This document shows, piece by piece, positions 1-12,903 of a stretch of DNA of 64,000 nt. Position 1 is the first letter of the stretch; each line of letters opens with the position of its first letter. This DNA comes from Pterobdella sp. o SKG-2022 (Eukaryota; Annelida; Clitellata; Hirudinida; Piscicolidae): contig OZ038320.1 of assembly GCA_964035795.1 (NCBI GenBank), positions 23,996,118 through 24,060,117 on the forward strand, given 5' to 3'. The notes under the pieces are model-generated. The model saw nothing but the letters and a program-made list of their open reading frames with translations. It searched no databases and was not told the origin of the DNA. Made by a program: the position numbers and the translations under genes.

Positions 1-59
1 CCTCCAAACACCTACATGGCGTTGCCTCAGGTGCCAACCACAAGAAGATCAGAAAGACA

Positions 60-1187
60 TTGACGACGACACCAAACCAAAGATCGACAAGACCTCGGTC
101 GGGATCTTCAAGCCACAGATCAGTATACTACTGTGGAACGCAAACGGTATTTACAGGGAAAGCTAACTTTTTGAAGACAGCCGAGAAGCACAAGGTAGTT
201 GTAATCGCAATACAAGAAACTCGCCTTCTCCCGCGCGATAAGACCCCAACTCTCACCAATTATCGCCCAGTTCGTAGAGACCGACCAGTACAAGGGGAAG
301 CTCGGGGAGGAGGTCTTCTAACGTATGTCAAGAAATCACTACCCTACAAAGTGTGCCGACCACTCAACAATGAAGAAGGAGCTCTTGAAAGATTGTCAAT
401 ACAGATCCCAATTTCCAACCAGCAGACAGTAACCATCTCCAATTGGTATCTCCCTCTGGAGAACTCCCATTTCCTACAATGGATTGGTTTTTTAATGTCA
501 GTTTTTCAACCAGAAATACAGGAGAATGAGATAATATGTGCTGATTTGAATGCCCACAATGAAATATGGGATAAGCATGCACATTCTGACGATAGAAGTG
601 CCCAGCTGGTGGAGGCCATCATGGATGCCGAGGGAGGCTTCCTCAATGACGCTAAACTCGCCACGCGCCAAGATCCAGCTTCCGGAGGCTTATCTTCTCC
701 AGATGTCACCATTGTCCACAATGGCATTCACCACCACTATGACTGGACACCGCTGGATTCTCTTTCATCCGACCACAGGCCAATCTTGACGACTCTTCAC
801 CTCCCGTCACAACAACGGAAGGGACCAAAACGTCTGGTGTGGAACTGGAAGAAGGGCAACATCTTGGCCTACACAGCAGATCTTGAAGAGCGATTATCTC
901 AAAACTCATCTGACAAGAATGCATCCAACACCTCTGCATATGAATCATTTTGCGCCGCCATCCTTACCGCCGCAAAATCTCACATCGGTCTCAAAGCCGT
1001 AGGTATGGCTGGAGAGAGTTGGAGAACAACAGAAATCTCTCAGGCTGAAATAGAGAGACACCGCAAGGGCAACGTCCGGTATCTAGTCCGAGCAGTACAA
1101 AGATCGAGATGCTCATCTAAAACGTCTGGTTCGGGAACGAAAGGCGGTAATTTTGGAGCGGAAGGTGATGAAAGGAAAGGGAACTAA
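60..1187 (+). pseudogene. LINE endonuclease domain (exonuclease-endonuclease-phosphatase fold)
   Basis: The reading frame shows the landmark blocks of LINE endonucleases: a catalytic QETRL block, the ADLNAHNEIWD block (Asp/Asn of the active site) and a C-terminal SSDHRPI block. These nick target DNA to prime reverse transcription. The stretch before QETRL is short, and upstream ORF1 sequence would lie off the left edge. The frame is lost near 1130-1150, where the reading moves to the frame of the RT segment, so this is part of a broken polyprotein. Confidence 0.85.
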
Positions 1188-2571
1188 AGAGATGTGGTCG
1201 ATCCTCCGGAATTTCACCACAAACAAAACTTCTGACACTGCTCGTATCATCTCCGTAAATGGAAAAAATTATGTCAGCCCAAAGCAGAAGGCGAATGCAT
1301 TCGTCAAACTGTACCGATGTGTGAGTTCGCTAAAGGTCGAAAAACCAAACCGTGGTCTCAAGAAGCTTTTGAATGGTCTACTACGCTCTGAACCGGTTCA
1401 ATCTGAGGAATGCAGAGAGTTCACTCTAAGCGAGCTTAATGCAGCCCTCAAAAGCCTCAATTCATCCAAAGCCCCTGGACCTGACATGATCCATCCCAGA
1501 CTCCTTCACCACCTTAGTCCTATAGCCGTTAATACCTTATTACGAATTTGCAACCTATTCTGGTCGACAATGGAGATACCTCAAGTCTGGAGAGTAGCTG
1601 ATGTACGCCCAGTACTTAAAGCAGGCAAAGACGCTCAGTGTCTTGATAGCTATCGGCCAATCTCTCTCACCTCGACGATGGGGAAAGTTATGGAAAGGCT
1701 AGTAACCAAGCGATTACGCTATTTTGCAGAATGTCATAATCTTCTTACACCCTTTCAAGCTGGGTTTCGTACCAGCCGCAGTACAAAGGACCAGCTTCTC
1801 CGACTTTCCCAATCTATCAGTGATGGGTTCCAGCACGTACCAATTCAGCGTATGGTGATGTCTCTGATCGACTACTCTAGAGCATACGACAAGGTGTGGC
1901 GGGACGCGCTTCTTTTCAAAATGCAGCAAATGGGAGTCCCGACCAAGATGCTACGATGAGTCCAAGCTTGGTTTTCCAACAGACTCACATGGGTGACGTT
2001 TGGCAGAGAAAAAAGCAAAACGGTCATTTTGAAGCAAGGCGTCCCACAGGGATCAGTTTTATCGCCACTTCTGTTCCTTTTTTATATTAATGACCTACCC
2101 AAAGGCATCGCTTAATCCAACGTGAGCTTTTTCGCAGACGATGTAGCTGTTTGGAGTTATGTCTCTGGTCTACTACAAGCAGAACAGAGCTTGCATACTA
2201 ACCTGAACCACATCGCGAAATGGAGCAAATGGTGGAAGATGGAACTCTCTGTCCAGAAGTCAGAATGCTTTTTTTTCACCACCAGCACCCACGAAGCTAG
2301 CTGGCGTCCCAATTTGAAGCTAAGTGGCCACGCACTCAAGTATAATCCCCTCCCCAAGTTTCTTGGTGTCACATATGATCGTCAGTTAACCTTTGCCCCC
2401 CATGCAGCGACTGTCGGCGGAAAGCTGCGGAGACAGGCTAGTGCTTTGAGATACCTTGCGACGACCGACTGGGGCTACGACAAACAAACATTACGGACTA
2501 CCTTCATCGCGACGGGCAGATCAGCTGTTGAATATGCGGCGGCCGCATGGATACCGTGGGTGTCGTCTTAA
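1153..2571 (+). pseudogene. LINE reverse transcriptase domain, two in-frame stops
   Basis: RT fingers and palm are readable in one frame: SKAPGPD, YRPISLTS, FQAGFR, the catalytic LIDYSRAYDKVW block (first Asp), GVPQGSVLSPLLF, and the FADDVAVW block (catalytic Asp pair), followed by a thumb with FLGVTYD. In-frame stops sit at 1957-1959 (TGA) and 2113-2115 (TAA), and the frame ends at 2571 with the RNase H part in other frames. The gene therefore makes no protein, but the domain is still highly legible. Confidence 0.88.
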
Positions 2572-2949
2572 ACTATGGAGACGTGCCAACGATTTGCGGA
2601 CAAGTCAAAACCACACCAGTGGGGGCAATCCTTGCCGAGGCTAATCTTCCAAAAATTAGCACGAGAGCCACACAACTCTGCGCCATAGCCCTAGAAAAGT
2701 CGAAAAGGATTGCATCCAAAAACCCGCGTCATCAAATTGCTGAGCAGTCATCCCGTCAACGCACGAAAAAACCCAGCTGGCGAGCCAAGGCCGGAGCAGT
2801 ATGGGAGTCAATCTTCGGAAATACCAGTTTTGCCAAACAGCCAGAACTTCTCCTCCTATGGATGTAGATAGGTGAACATATCTTCGAGACTTCCAGCAGC
2901 AAGTCCGGGGACGCTGAAGTTGGTAAGAAATGGGCATTGCAACGACTGG

Positions 2950-3710
2950 AGGAAGGCTGGAACATCTTTCACCTGGTTGTGTATACCGATGGATCAGCAA
3001 CGAGTGGGACCGTAACAGGTGGTGGTGGAATTGTCATTACCACTGGCCACCCTTGCGACCCTCAAAGTTCTCCGCTATTTTGCCATTCTCACCGGCAAAT
3101 GGTGTTCCTCTTACCAGGCGGAAATAAAGGCGGTGGTTAAAGCACTTCAAGTAATCCAGGCGGAAGTGCACGTTCAAAAAGCCTGACTTGTCAGCGATAG
3201 CCAATCTGTCTTACTTCGCATTCAGGCAACGCACCCATCCCAACCGTGCAACGACAGGGACGAACACACCGTCCTTAAAACACTTTCAATACTGACGGCA
3301 CGAAGCTGCCAGGTGACTTTTACTTGGTGCCCGGGTCACTGTGGCATCACTGGCAACGAGCTAGCAGATGCTCAAGCAAAGAAGGGGGCTGACGCTGACC
3401 AAACGGACGTTGACCATCACTACACCACAGCCAAAGCGATGATACGCAGAGCAACGAAGGGCGGGCCGGCGTCGCATGAACTCACTCAGCGGATCTATGG
3501 TGATAGAGGATTGAAGGTCAACAGAAAAAAAGAAGGCCAACTGGAAAGAAGAGATCAAGGAACTTTAGGCCGCCTTCGATCTGGTCACCATCCGGAACTA
3601 AATATTGGTTGGCAAAAATCAACAGAGCAGTTGATACCATCTGTTGGAAATGTGGCCTAGGTGATGAGACCGCTGAGCATGCCACCTACAAATGTCCTCG
3701 TATACATCGG
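2950..3710 (+). pseudogene. LINE RNase H domain and C-terminal zinc knuckle, frameshifted
   Basis: VYTDGSATSG near 2980 carries the first catalytic Asp of RNase H, and the later WCPGHCGITGNELADAQAK block (from about 3325) carries the closing Asp and flanking residues. Between them the frame shifts several times. A CWKCG...ETAEH....CP block near 3637-3695 is the CCHC-type knuckle usual at the end of I-group LINE polyproteins. Together these extend the same element to its 3' end. Confidence 0.8.
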
Positions 3711-3841
3711 CCACCTGCTGAACCCCCTCTTCCCGACACCATGGCCTTAAGCCCTAAACTGACTCTGATGATATGGGATAAGTGGAAATCAATGTCAGAC
3801 CTCTCAAACATTTCACAACCCCAACCCCTTCTACACTAACT

Positions 3842-4013
3842 CACTAACTCGCTTTCACTCATCGCTCAACAACAACAACAAAGCAACAACATCAATAACA
3901 AAAAAATCATCAAAAACAACACCACAACAACAACATCAAGAAAAACGAAATCATCAAAAACAACACCACAACAACAACAACATCAAGAAAAACGAAATCA
4001 TCATCAACCACAA
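3842..4013 (+). repeat. CAA-rich 3' tail of the LINE with a tandem duplicated ~44-bp unit
   Basis: After the knuckle the sequence becomes a chain of CAACAA and AACAACACC units. Two near-identical units of about 44 bp (about 3907-3950 and 3951-3997) repeat ATCATCAAAAACAACACC...AAAAACGAA. Such tails are typical 3' ends of LINEs copied by slippage; the duplication probably arose that way. Confidence 0.75.
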
Positions 4014-5078
4014 CGGCATCACCAACATCATGTTTGATTTACACACTTCCTAGCACCCATCACCACTTAGATGGAAGTTTTCAACACATACATCAAGTCA
4101 AAATGTCAATATAACCTATTGGTTGTTTGAGTTACATTGGAAATATATTAAACATACAAATAAGTCGAAGGCTTATGATTATCTGAATTAACTTTTTAAA
4201 ATCCTTCAAAACGCATTAACTATGTTAATTTTTGTAGTTGTGTATAAATTGAATTCTTTGAGTTAACTTTTGTTATTTTATTAAAAATTTCATAATTAGT
4301 TTGGTATAATGGAATTTAGCTTTAACCCTTGTTCTCTTATATAACATCTTGGTTGAGTTTGATGATTGAATGTCTTTATAATGCTCGATTATGAAAGAGA
4401 ATTATCAATTTTGGAATTACTAAACAAAATCACAATATCAACCTATGACTTTAAAAATTGAAAAGCATTACATAAATATTGGCTTTTTCATGAGAACAAA
4501 TCTTAAACAACTCAAGTCATATAATAGCTTTTAACAGAAACTTAATAGAGAAATATATGATAAAGCTTATTTTATTTCAAACAAATGTATTAATTAAAGT
4601 TGATTTTTATAAAATTCAAATTAATGATGAAAATAAGCATCTGTGCTTAAACCTTATTGCTAATCAACATAAATATATAATATATTTCAATAATACTGAA
4701 ACTTATCAATATAAAGATTTGAAAGTAAAAAATAGAGCAGAAAAAATAAAAATATAAAGAATAAAAATCAATTGAATCATAACTAATTCCAATAATCTAT
4801 CGCCAATTGCTATAGAAATAAATACAATATGACCCACTAGCAATCAATCGAAAACTACCAATCCTACCTTATAGCAGTAACCCCAAGCAGCTTTATTACT
4901 AAAACACTAGCAGAACCTTTTACTATACAAATGCTAACGATACAACGTATTACAATGGAAACGACTAACAGATGCTGATCATGATATTCATTCCAATTGA
5001 AATAATGGCACATAATTATTATATTATTATTATTATAAGAACACTTAGTCTATAGCACATAACAAAGCCTACACTAAC
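4014..5078. other. AT-rich stretch without recognised coding sequence
   Basis: Between the LINE tail and KMO exon 7. I looked for the next KMO exons on the minus strand here and found none, so it reads as KMO intron or as sequence brought in with the LINE. It holds an ATT-triplet run near 5015-5037. Short open frames here show no family resemblance. Confidence 0.5.
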
Positions 5079-7724
5079 CTCCCCCTCATTGGTGGGTGGG
5101 ATTCTCAACTCCATGTAACCATCTGCTATGAACTCCTGGCTGAAGTTGAACCTGTCGAATTAGATTAAGAATTTTTTATTGTGTTCATCTTTGTTTTATT
5201 CAGTATCATAAGTATTTGTCATATATTGATTAATAGAATGAGTATATTTAAGAACATTGATAAATTTCATTAAGGTATAAAGCTTTTCGTTAACAAAGTA
5301 ACATTTTCAAGTATGAGCTTGAAAATTTTAATTTGTTAACGAAAAGCTTTATACCTTAATAAAATTTTTTTTTTTTTAAATATACTCATTAGTCACATCA
5401 TTTCCTCTATCACCACCATCATTGTTCTCATCTTATTCACGGTCATTCCCATTATCGTCTTCATCATTATTATCATCATCACTTCCCTCATCGTTACCAT
5501 CATTACCCTCAGCATCAATATTAAATTATTCCATGTAATTTCCACACTAGCCTTCCCAACAACAGCGACCATACTATCACTAACAACTCAAACATCTATC
5601 CCAAAAACCCATAGTAGTATACTCACCTACAATTCTTCATCATTTGACTTCTGAGGGAAGAGTATGCTCCATCGCATCCCATCACCACATCAAATGACTC
5701 CTCTTCACCAACCTCACCAGTCTCCAGGCTGGTGGTGTGTTTCCAATGATGAGGCTTATATATCATTACATCATTATTTTTGTTTTCTGTTATGAGCTTA
5801 ATACATTGACAATTATCCTTATATGATTTTTTCAAAATATTTATGTTCATTTTAGTATATTATTCTTATTGATATTTATTGGTGCTTTATTTATTGTTTA
5901 GTCTATTTTATGTTCAAATTTTGTGGAAAATTCATGTATAAATATCATGTTTTTTCATTAAAAACTTTCAAAATATATCAATCCTCAAAAAATAAAATTT
6001 TTCACTTTTCGAATTTCAATATTTTTTTCTCAATGTTGCACCCTTTAAGTTTCTTTTGGAATCTAACATTAACTTTGCTCCGACTTTCAGCAGCTGTTTC
6101 GTAGCACAATTAGTTAATGTTTAAAATAGAATCAATATGTATATTTTAATTCCCATGATCAGTTTCATAATACTTATTGAGAATCAATATGAAATATCTT
6201 AATCTCCATGAGATCAACTCACCAGAGAGAAGCACTTCATTTAGTTTTCTACGGTCAATTGACATGATGCTCTGTTTTGAAGTTTTGTATTATCTAATAA
6301 TAAACGTTCCATGTGATTTAATGTCGTTTTTGAGTACCATTCAATACTTTGATAAGCATTCACCTCTAAACAAATTAATCTGTTTTGACGTGATCTGATG
6401 GACGTTCAACCACTTATCACAACCATTTTAATGTAATGCATCCCACAAAAATGAATGAATTAATTAAATGCTCTAAATAAATAAATATAAGACAACTACT
6501 TGATTTTTACTGCCGTAGGAAATGAATTTAGTGGTTCCATCGGTATTGTGGATCATTCTGCCAAACATCTCGATACCTTTCTCTGTCACCTGCTTCTCCA
6601 TTCCCACCATCTTTAACGCACTCCTCCCTCTTACCGATAATGCCAGGTTTATACTTCTACCAAATACTTTCGAAGACTTTCTTATGTCTGAGGTTTGATT
6701 GTTGAGTTTAAATATTACGAATTTTTGTCTTTTAACTCGGAATTTTTGACATACTTCAAAACTATAAAAAATATAATAATAATCATAAAAACTACTAATT
6801 ATTCATAAAACAACCTTTTACGTTCAAAATAACTAAGAATAAATGAACTAAACTTCTACAAACCACAGGACACTAACCATCCCTCATCTCATAAAGGTTC
6901 ACCTCGTACCCTCTGTCTGCCAAGATACATGCCTGCAACGCACCCACCTGAAAACAATCATTAAAACAGTAGTAAAGGTTTGTTAATTATCTATAAGATT
7001 CACTCAATAATGTATGTTACTTTGGTGTATTAAAGTTTAAGCTGTCAGGCCTTTTGGATTTTTTTGGTTTTGTTGAATTGTGTTGGTAGATGTGTGGGTT
7101 CGTATTTAGAGATTTTGAATCATAAAGTTTTATACTAGTAACTTTTTTAAGGTATTATTACTATTGAAGGCTTTTTTTAGGGCATTTTTGAGATGATTCA
7201 ATATCGGACAGACAAGGGTGAATATTGCCACCAGGATGTTCCAACATAAAAAAGATGTGGAATCCACCAAACAAGATGAAAATATAAGTAGCATTCTTAA
7301 ACACGCCCGAATCTGCAACACAGGAACAATATGCTGAGAATTACTCACGATAATAAAAACATATAATGATAAAAACGAAAGCAAATTGCAGAGGGACCTA
7401 CTTATAGGAAGAGCTTTGAAATCAATGAATGATTCAACCAGAAGAAGCTACAATGACCCACAATTAACTTTATAATCATACTTTCACAAGAATTTACTAC
7501 TAATGATTTATGATGAGGTTGTACTTATAGAAAATTTTAGCCTTTAAAAAAATAAATGTAACAAAAATTCCTCAAAAAAAATTGAAAATAAAAAGTTATC
7601 CAAATAATATATACAAAAGATACATAAGATGTCTCTAAAAAACAAGTAATATTATTAATAAAATTAAATCAATTCTTACCGGTCCTGCGCCAATTATAGC
7701 AATTGTTTTGTTTTTAGATGTCAT
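5079..7724 (-). CDS. KMO: Kynurenine 3-monooxygenase, N-terminal exons 1-7 (gene runs off the left edge)
   Basis: FAD-dependent enzyme of the kynurenine pathway; it hydroxylates kynurenine to 3-hydroxykynurenine on the mitochondrial outer membrane (family knowledge). Exons on minus: 7724-7680, 6947-6878, 6687-6500, 6271-6223, 6093-6006, 5728-5627, 5151-5079; phases agree throughout and give 205 residues, under half the usual ~480. Visible: IAIIGAGP + VGALQAC (FAD-binding GxGxxG with the glycine of exon 2), GRSINLALSVRGR (family signature), SIMSIDRRKLNEVLL, FDVVMGCDGAYSSLRS (DG motif), and FNFSQEF..DGYMEL before the edge. The acceptor of exon 6 (5728) was chosen by phase and is the weakest junction. 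The substrate-site and C-terminal membrane exons are not in this window; they may lie beyond the LINE at 1-4013 or be lost. Confidence 0.9.
5237..5390. repeat. Long near-perfect palindrome (foldback element) in a KMO intron
   Basis: The left arm begins AATGAGTATATTTA and the right arm ends TAAATATACTCATT. The inner arms TTAAGGTATAAAGCTTTTCG / CGAAAAGCTTTATACCTTAA match exactly, and they close on TTTTCAAG / CTTGAAAA around a loop of about six bases at 5312-5317. Transcribed from either strand it would form a hairpin of about 70 bp with some bulges. Most likely a small foldback or MITE-type element; no target duplication is evident in the AT-rich flanks. Confidence 0.8.
7500..7645 (+). repeat. 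Unnamed ~130-bp interspersed repeat, copy A
   Basis: Shares with copies near 11.7, 16.8 and 35.6 kb the order: TTGTACTTATAGAAAATT, an AATAAATGTA block, an AAATTCCTC block, and a closing TACATAAGATGTCTCTA. No coding capacity. Just upstream of the donor of KMO exon 1 on the minus strand, so it lies in KMO intron 1. Confidence 0.6.
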
Positions 7725-7904
7725 TTTAATACTGTTTGTAGACTTTAGTTTCAAATATAAATAGAAAGACTTACACGCACGCACACACATAAACACATAA
7801 AACACATACATAAACACACGCACGCGCAGTTTATCTGTAATAACTCGACTATTAATCATCAAAAAGAAATTGATTCACTAAAAATCAAATAATAATTTCT
7901 AGGA

Positions 7905-8065
7905 CCTACTGATCAATGAGCAGCAAGAAAAAGTTTCCACACATTCATATTCTGAGCCAGCTTGGTGTTAATGCCCCAAGTGTGCTTCATTTGCTTGAAA
8001 TCTGCTTCTATTGTCTGATGCCATGTTGTTTTAAGTGGCTTCGTTTTTTCCCCTCTGGTGTTCAA
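7905..8065 (-). mobile_element. LINE C-terminal remnant
   Basis: On the minus strand the frame reads TTWHQTIEADFKQMKHTWG followed by AQNMNVWKLFLAA and a stop. This matches the final segment of a common invertebrate LINE polyprotein group, in which a TW...E...TWG...A.dR..W..FV pattern precedes the stop. Only the last ~45 codons remain. Confidence 0.65.
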
Positions 8066-11000
8066 TGAAGAGCCAAAAGATAAAATATAATTGATAAAAA
8101 AGCATTTATTAAATCAAATAAAAAACAGATTGGATGCAACAATTAACTTATATTTATGATTTATGTAAGCTCTTTCTCCAAAAATACAATACTTCTGTTC
8201 AAACTCTATCCCTAAATACGAAGTTTTCGTAAGACCTTTCAGACTCAATTGATATTCCAACATATGCTCACGAAAAGCTTCTCATTTAATTATAATAATC
8301 GTAAAAATCATTGTTTGGATAAAATTAACAGGACATTTTTGGAAAACCTCATTCAAAATGGTGCCAATAAAATGAAGCAAGTTGATCGCATTCCTATACC
8401 CTTTCTTCTACCGCTTACTCCAAATGTAGAAAAACTACGTCTTCACCGGCTTAAACTCTTTCTCATCTTTTTTTTTGTATGAGTTCAAAATTTTCATAAT
8501 AAAATCTGAAGCTTGAAGAACAAAAATATTGCAAAAATTTGTGTTGATCAAAGACTTTACATCACTTTCAATATAAGTTTTCATACAAAAAGCTTCGTGT
8601 AGTTCGCTTAATAAGCACTTAACATTTGTTTCTCGTACTTCTAATTTTCAAATGATACAGTAAAACAGATAACATCAACATAAAAGTCATTTATGTAATT
8701 AACATCTTTTGAAGCGCACTTTTGAATCGGATGAAATTCCTCCTAAAACAGATGTATTGGTAGAATAAATATAATAGATTGATGAATGAAGTACCAAATT
8801 TAGTTTACATAAGAGAAATGTAAGCTCAATGGTTCAACCTTTGAAAAAACTCATTTTTATGAGGGTCACTGATTTTATCATTTGATTTAAAAATAATAAT
8901 ATTATGACCATATAAAAATTGACAATTTTTTTTATGTAATGATTTTAAAATTTTTTATATAATAATTTCAAAAATTTATTATTATATAATAAAAAAAATA
9001 TTGTATAATATTTAAAAAATAATTTTGTAGTGAAAATTTTAAACACCAATGTTGTATAAATACATCACAATAGAATATATGAAGCCACTGAGTCAAAGTG
9101 TTGTTTAGAAGGAGATGTACATTGACCAGACCGAAGTCTATCTTTCTTCCAAAGGTGCCTGTATCTTTTATATAGGTGTTTTGAATGATGATCCAACCAA
9201 TTATGATTAGTATATCATATTTTTGGTTATAACACTTAATTATTTCCACAATATCTTGTTTCTTATGAGAATCGTCTATTTAGAGAAATACATTTAAAAG
9301 CAAAAAACTGAAGAAATGTCAAAAATTTTTTGAATAAAATAAAATCTTATTATTGAAACTTTAAAAAAAATTTACAGCATAAAAATAGATTATCGATGAA
9401 ACTGGATCAAAACTTTATCGACCACATTCCCGATGATAACAAAAAAACCTCGGCCATAGATCCAAAGAAGAAATTTTTTAGTCAAAATCAATTGATGAAT
9501 TGAGTTTTATTGATATTCAAATCAACATAAGTCAATGGTGAAAACACATGATGAGCTAAATTGTGTCAATTTTTTTTATAAAATTAATGAAATGAAACAC
9601 AAATACAATTGAAGCAGTTATTTTATTTATAAAAATTATTAAGCTTCTTGGTGTATCAGGGATATCATCATTTACAGTATAATAAAAAGTTGTTTTAGGT
9701 GAATCACTTATCAGCAGTTTACCTCATAGATTTCACACAAAAAAGTTCAATAAATTCTATAAGCTTAAGAACAAATTCTCATACCGGAAAACTTTGTGAC
9801 GACAGAATCAAAATTCTTATAAATATTTCTAAGCACCAATATTTAGAAAGATCATTGAAAGTAAAAAACATTAAGTGTCCAACGTAACATATAATTTTAA
9901 GTTTCAATCCTTCACTTTGTTCCATCAGATACTAGAAGGGGAAAAATTTGAAGGCCTTTCTCAAAATGTACATTGAAAGGCCATAGAAACATCAAAAACT
10001 ACCACCTTGTAGATTCAGCATTATTTGGCGTATTTTTTGTATATAATAAAAACTTTAATCAAATTCTGTTCAGAAAAATCGAAAGACAATCGTCATCAAC
10101 AGTGCCTTAATTTATTTATTTCAGTTAAATAAAGCTTTTCAAAACTTATAGTTTAACCACTAAATTATAAACAAACTCAAATTTTATAATGTTTTTTTAA
10201 AATTAATATTTGAATCAATACGAATCAATGGTGAAAATAGTATGCTTTTTTCAATTGTTTCCTTGTTTTGTTCTCGCAATATAAGTAGATTAATGACTAA
10301 GTCGGGAAGTTTAAACACACAGAAGGTTTTGGTTTGTGTCTACTTCATGGATTTTATGTTTAATTACTTTTTAGAACCTTTTAAAGCATTCCAATATAAT
10401 GAATTAAGCCATATTTGTAACTCTTCCAAAGTAAAGAAGTTCCAAGTTACCTTGCAAATATTTATCTGCTTTAAGTTTAGCCAATAGGAGTGAAGCAGAT
10501 TAGACCAATCATAGGCTTTGTTAGTTTTTTTTTCTTGAAAATATTCATGTATCATGTATTTACGGATTGTTAGTTGTAAAATTTTATTTTTTTTTTAAAT
10601 ATTTATGTATCAGAATGTTTAGATATTTACGGATTTTACAAAAAGTCGATCCAAGTGTATGCAAATCAATTTTCTTGAATAGTGTTCTTTGAAGTGAAAT
10701 AGATATATTTTTTCAAAAAATAAATAGTTTTATTTAGATACAAATGTAAAAAAATGATTATTTCAGTACTTTCACAATTTTTTCGAAATTCTATGATTGG
10801 TGCAAATTCTTCTCCAATGCTGTTGACTCGCCGATAAAGCTATTAAATATGTATAATGAAATCGTCAAGTGCTTATCTTTCAATGCATCCAATTCAGATT
10901 TCAGTTGATAGAAATGCTAATATATATTAAGAGATATTTTTGAATGAACAAAAATAACATTTTTCTATTTCTGAAAATATATAAATTTAGAAAATCGGTT

Positions 11001-11654
11001 TTGGGCAATCTATCGGTTCAAGTTTTTTTTTAAATTTTCCAATTTAAGGATTCTTTATAACTTAAAGCTTATGAGGAATCTATATAACAGCTTAATTATA
11101 AGATTTTTTAAAAATTATAGCTCAGTTTGTTGAATAAACGTTTTTTTAAAATTTTCTTAAGTCCACACGAAACTCAAGCTCAAAAAACATCCGATGTTTT
11201 TGAAAAATAAAATTTCCAAGTATATTTTGCAAAATTTTTTTCTCAGTTCAACTCAGTGTGATGATGTAAACCTTCGAAAACATGATTTTTATACAAATTT
11301 TTTCAAACATGTTGAATAATTTGAAAATGTATATATGGAGATAAGAAGCAAATCAAAAAAATTCGAAATTTTGGGAACTCCATTAGAAAAAAACAAGAAA
11401 ATATTATTAAGCAAAATTTTTATTTGAAATTTTCTTGTGGTTGTTTTATTCTTCAAAAAGTTTTCAAATTTTTTTGTTGTCAGTGTAAATATGCGCTGCT
11501 TTGTTTTAACGGGTTTGTTTTCACTATAGTAAGTTTATTGCTGATAAAAAATGCAATTTATTTCTTTTTTGTCACTTTTTGGGATAAATTTAGTACATTT
11601 ATTGAGCAAAAGTAGATAAAATTTTCGGTACGTATAGCCTTACCATAAGACGTT

Positions 11655-11810
11655 AGTAGACCACTGATGATTTATGATAAATTTGTACTTATCGAAAATT
11701 TAAGTTTTATTTTTTAATGAATGTATCGAAAATTCCTCATAAAAAATTGAAAATAAAATCATTCAAATGATATAAAAAAAGATACATAAGACGTCTCTAA
11801 AAAATTTATT
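11655..11810 (+). repeat. Unnamed ~130-bp interspersed repeat, copy B
   Basis: Same block order as copy A: GATGATTTATGATAAATTTG, TACTTATCGAAAATTTAAG, AATGAATGTATCG, AAAATTCCTCATAAAA, ACATAAGACGTCTCTA. Divergence from copy A is moderate, with indels in the middle. Lies between genes. Confidence 0.6.
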
Positions 11811-12903
11811 TCTTGTTTTCTTACACAAAGAAAGGTTTATTAAATTGACAAAATACACTTTTTAAACAACTATAAAAGCAACGAAACTTTTTCCAATGTT
11901 CATACTTTCGATTCAATTGTTGAAACATTGTTTGCACACAAAAAATATTTCAAATCAACTACAATACGAAAGGTTTAAGCATCAAAACAAACCGATGATC
12001 AGTGAGGGATTTTCAAACAATCTAGTAGCCTCATCTTAAATCTGAGAAGGGAGTATTTTGTAATACAAAAGAAAGACGTGTGACTAAATGGTTTCCGAGA
12101 TTTCTTCCACTACTGGAGCAAAAATTTAGTTGACAGAGAAAACTTTGTACCATTATCTGGTCGCAATACAAAGAATAAAAGAGCAAAAGCCAGATTGGAA
12201 TACACAAAGTTTTCACGTAGTTTGCTGCCTCATTTAAACTGATCATTTTGTACCAATAATTTCCAACTTTTGTGTACGTCTTTTCATTTTAAATTCATTT
12301 AATTATTCTCTGTCGATTAACTTTACTTAACAAAAAATGAACTTTCATGTGTATTTTATTTCGAAATTATGAATTAAAATAAGTAAATTGTGTTGAAAAT
12401 TTCCAATTGAATAACGTTACAAAACTCCTGTTACAAGATTAAAATTACATAAAAAACACAAAAGGTAATTGCTTAGGTTGGAAAAGAATAAATTTATTTT
12501 AAGAAAATGAAAATTTCATTTGAATGCGAAAGTAATACTTTCAACAAGTCGATCAGTATAAAAGTTTTGTCTGTCTTTTATACAATCTTAGTTAAAACTA
12601 ATTTAATAAACAATAATCACACTAAAAAAAGATTTGAATAATATTAAATAGAATTTGATTTTTTATAGGAATATATTTATAGAATGGCGTGTATTTATTT
12701 ACAGTGCTGAATGCTGCATTCTTGAGCAGGAGAGCTGCATATAAGCAAAATAAAACTTTTGAGCAGTTGCTAGCATTCGAGGCGTTTGTAACTTCAATAA
12801 TTACTAATTAAAATTTTAATTTGTTTTAGTTTTGACATCATCACAATTAAAAGGTTAATAAAGTTTTTTGATATAAATATTCGCTTGGCATTTTAAAAAT
12901 AAA

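Larger units (their letters stand above)
1..4013 (+). mobile_element. Non-LTR retrotransposon (LINE), I/ingi-like with RNase H, 5'-truncated by the window edge
   Basis: One LINE body with its domains in the usual order: apurinic-type endonuclease (about 150-830), reverse transcriptase (about 1420-2200), RNase H (about 2970-3400), a CCHC zinc knuckle (about 3635-3705), then a CAA-rich 3' tail. Carrying RNase H plus a C-terminal knuckle fits the I/ingi/LOA part of the LINE tree (family knowledge); clade assignment needs a phylogeny. The copy is dead: a frameshift near 1130-1150, in-frame stops at 1957-1959 and 2113-2115, and more frameshifts after 2571. It lies where the next KMO intron would run (KMO is on the other strand). 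Base composition is clearly more GC-rich than its surroundings, consistent with a fairly recent arrival. Confidence 0.9.
7725..12903. other. Intergenic region between KMO and the repeat-protein gene
   Basis: About 5 kb of very AT-rich sequence. It contains the LINE scrap at 7905-8065 and interspersed-repeat copy B near 11.7 kb. Open frames are short and without recognisable motifs. A direct repeat ATGTATCA...TATTTACGGATT occurs near 10543-10570 and 10604-10636. The final few hundred bases should hold the promoter of the gene starting at 12904; I see no motif there I would call. Confidence 0.5.

Noticed and set aside
8249..8482. 77-codon frame that vaguely resembles Penelope-like element protein (NRTFLENLIQNGA, PFLLPLTPNVEKL)
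   Set aside because: No RT core or GIY-YIG motif nearby and the resemblance is too weak to annotate.
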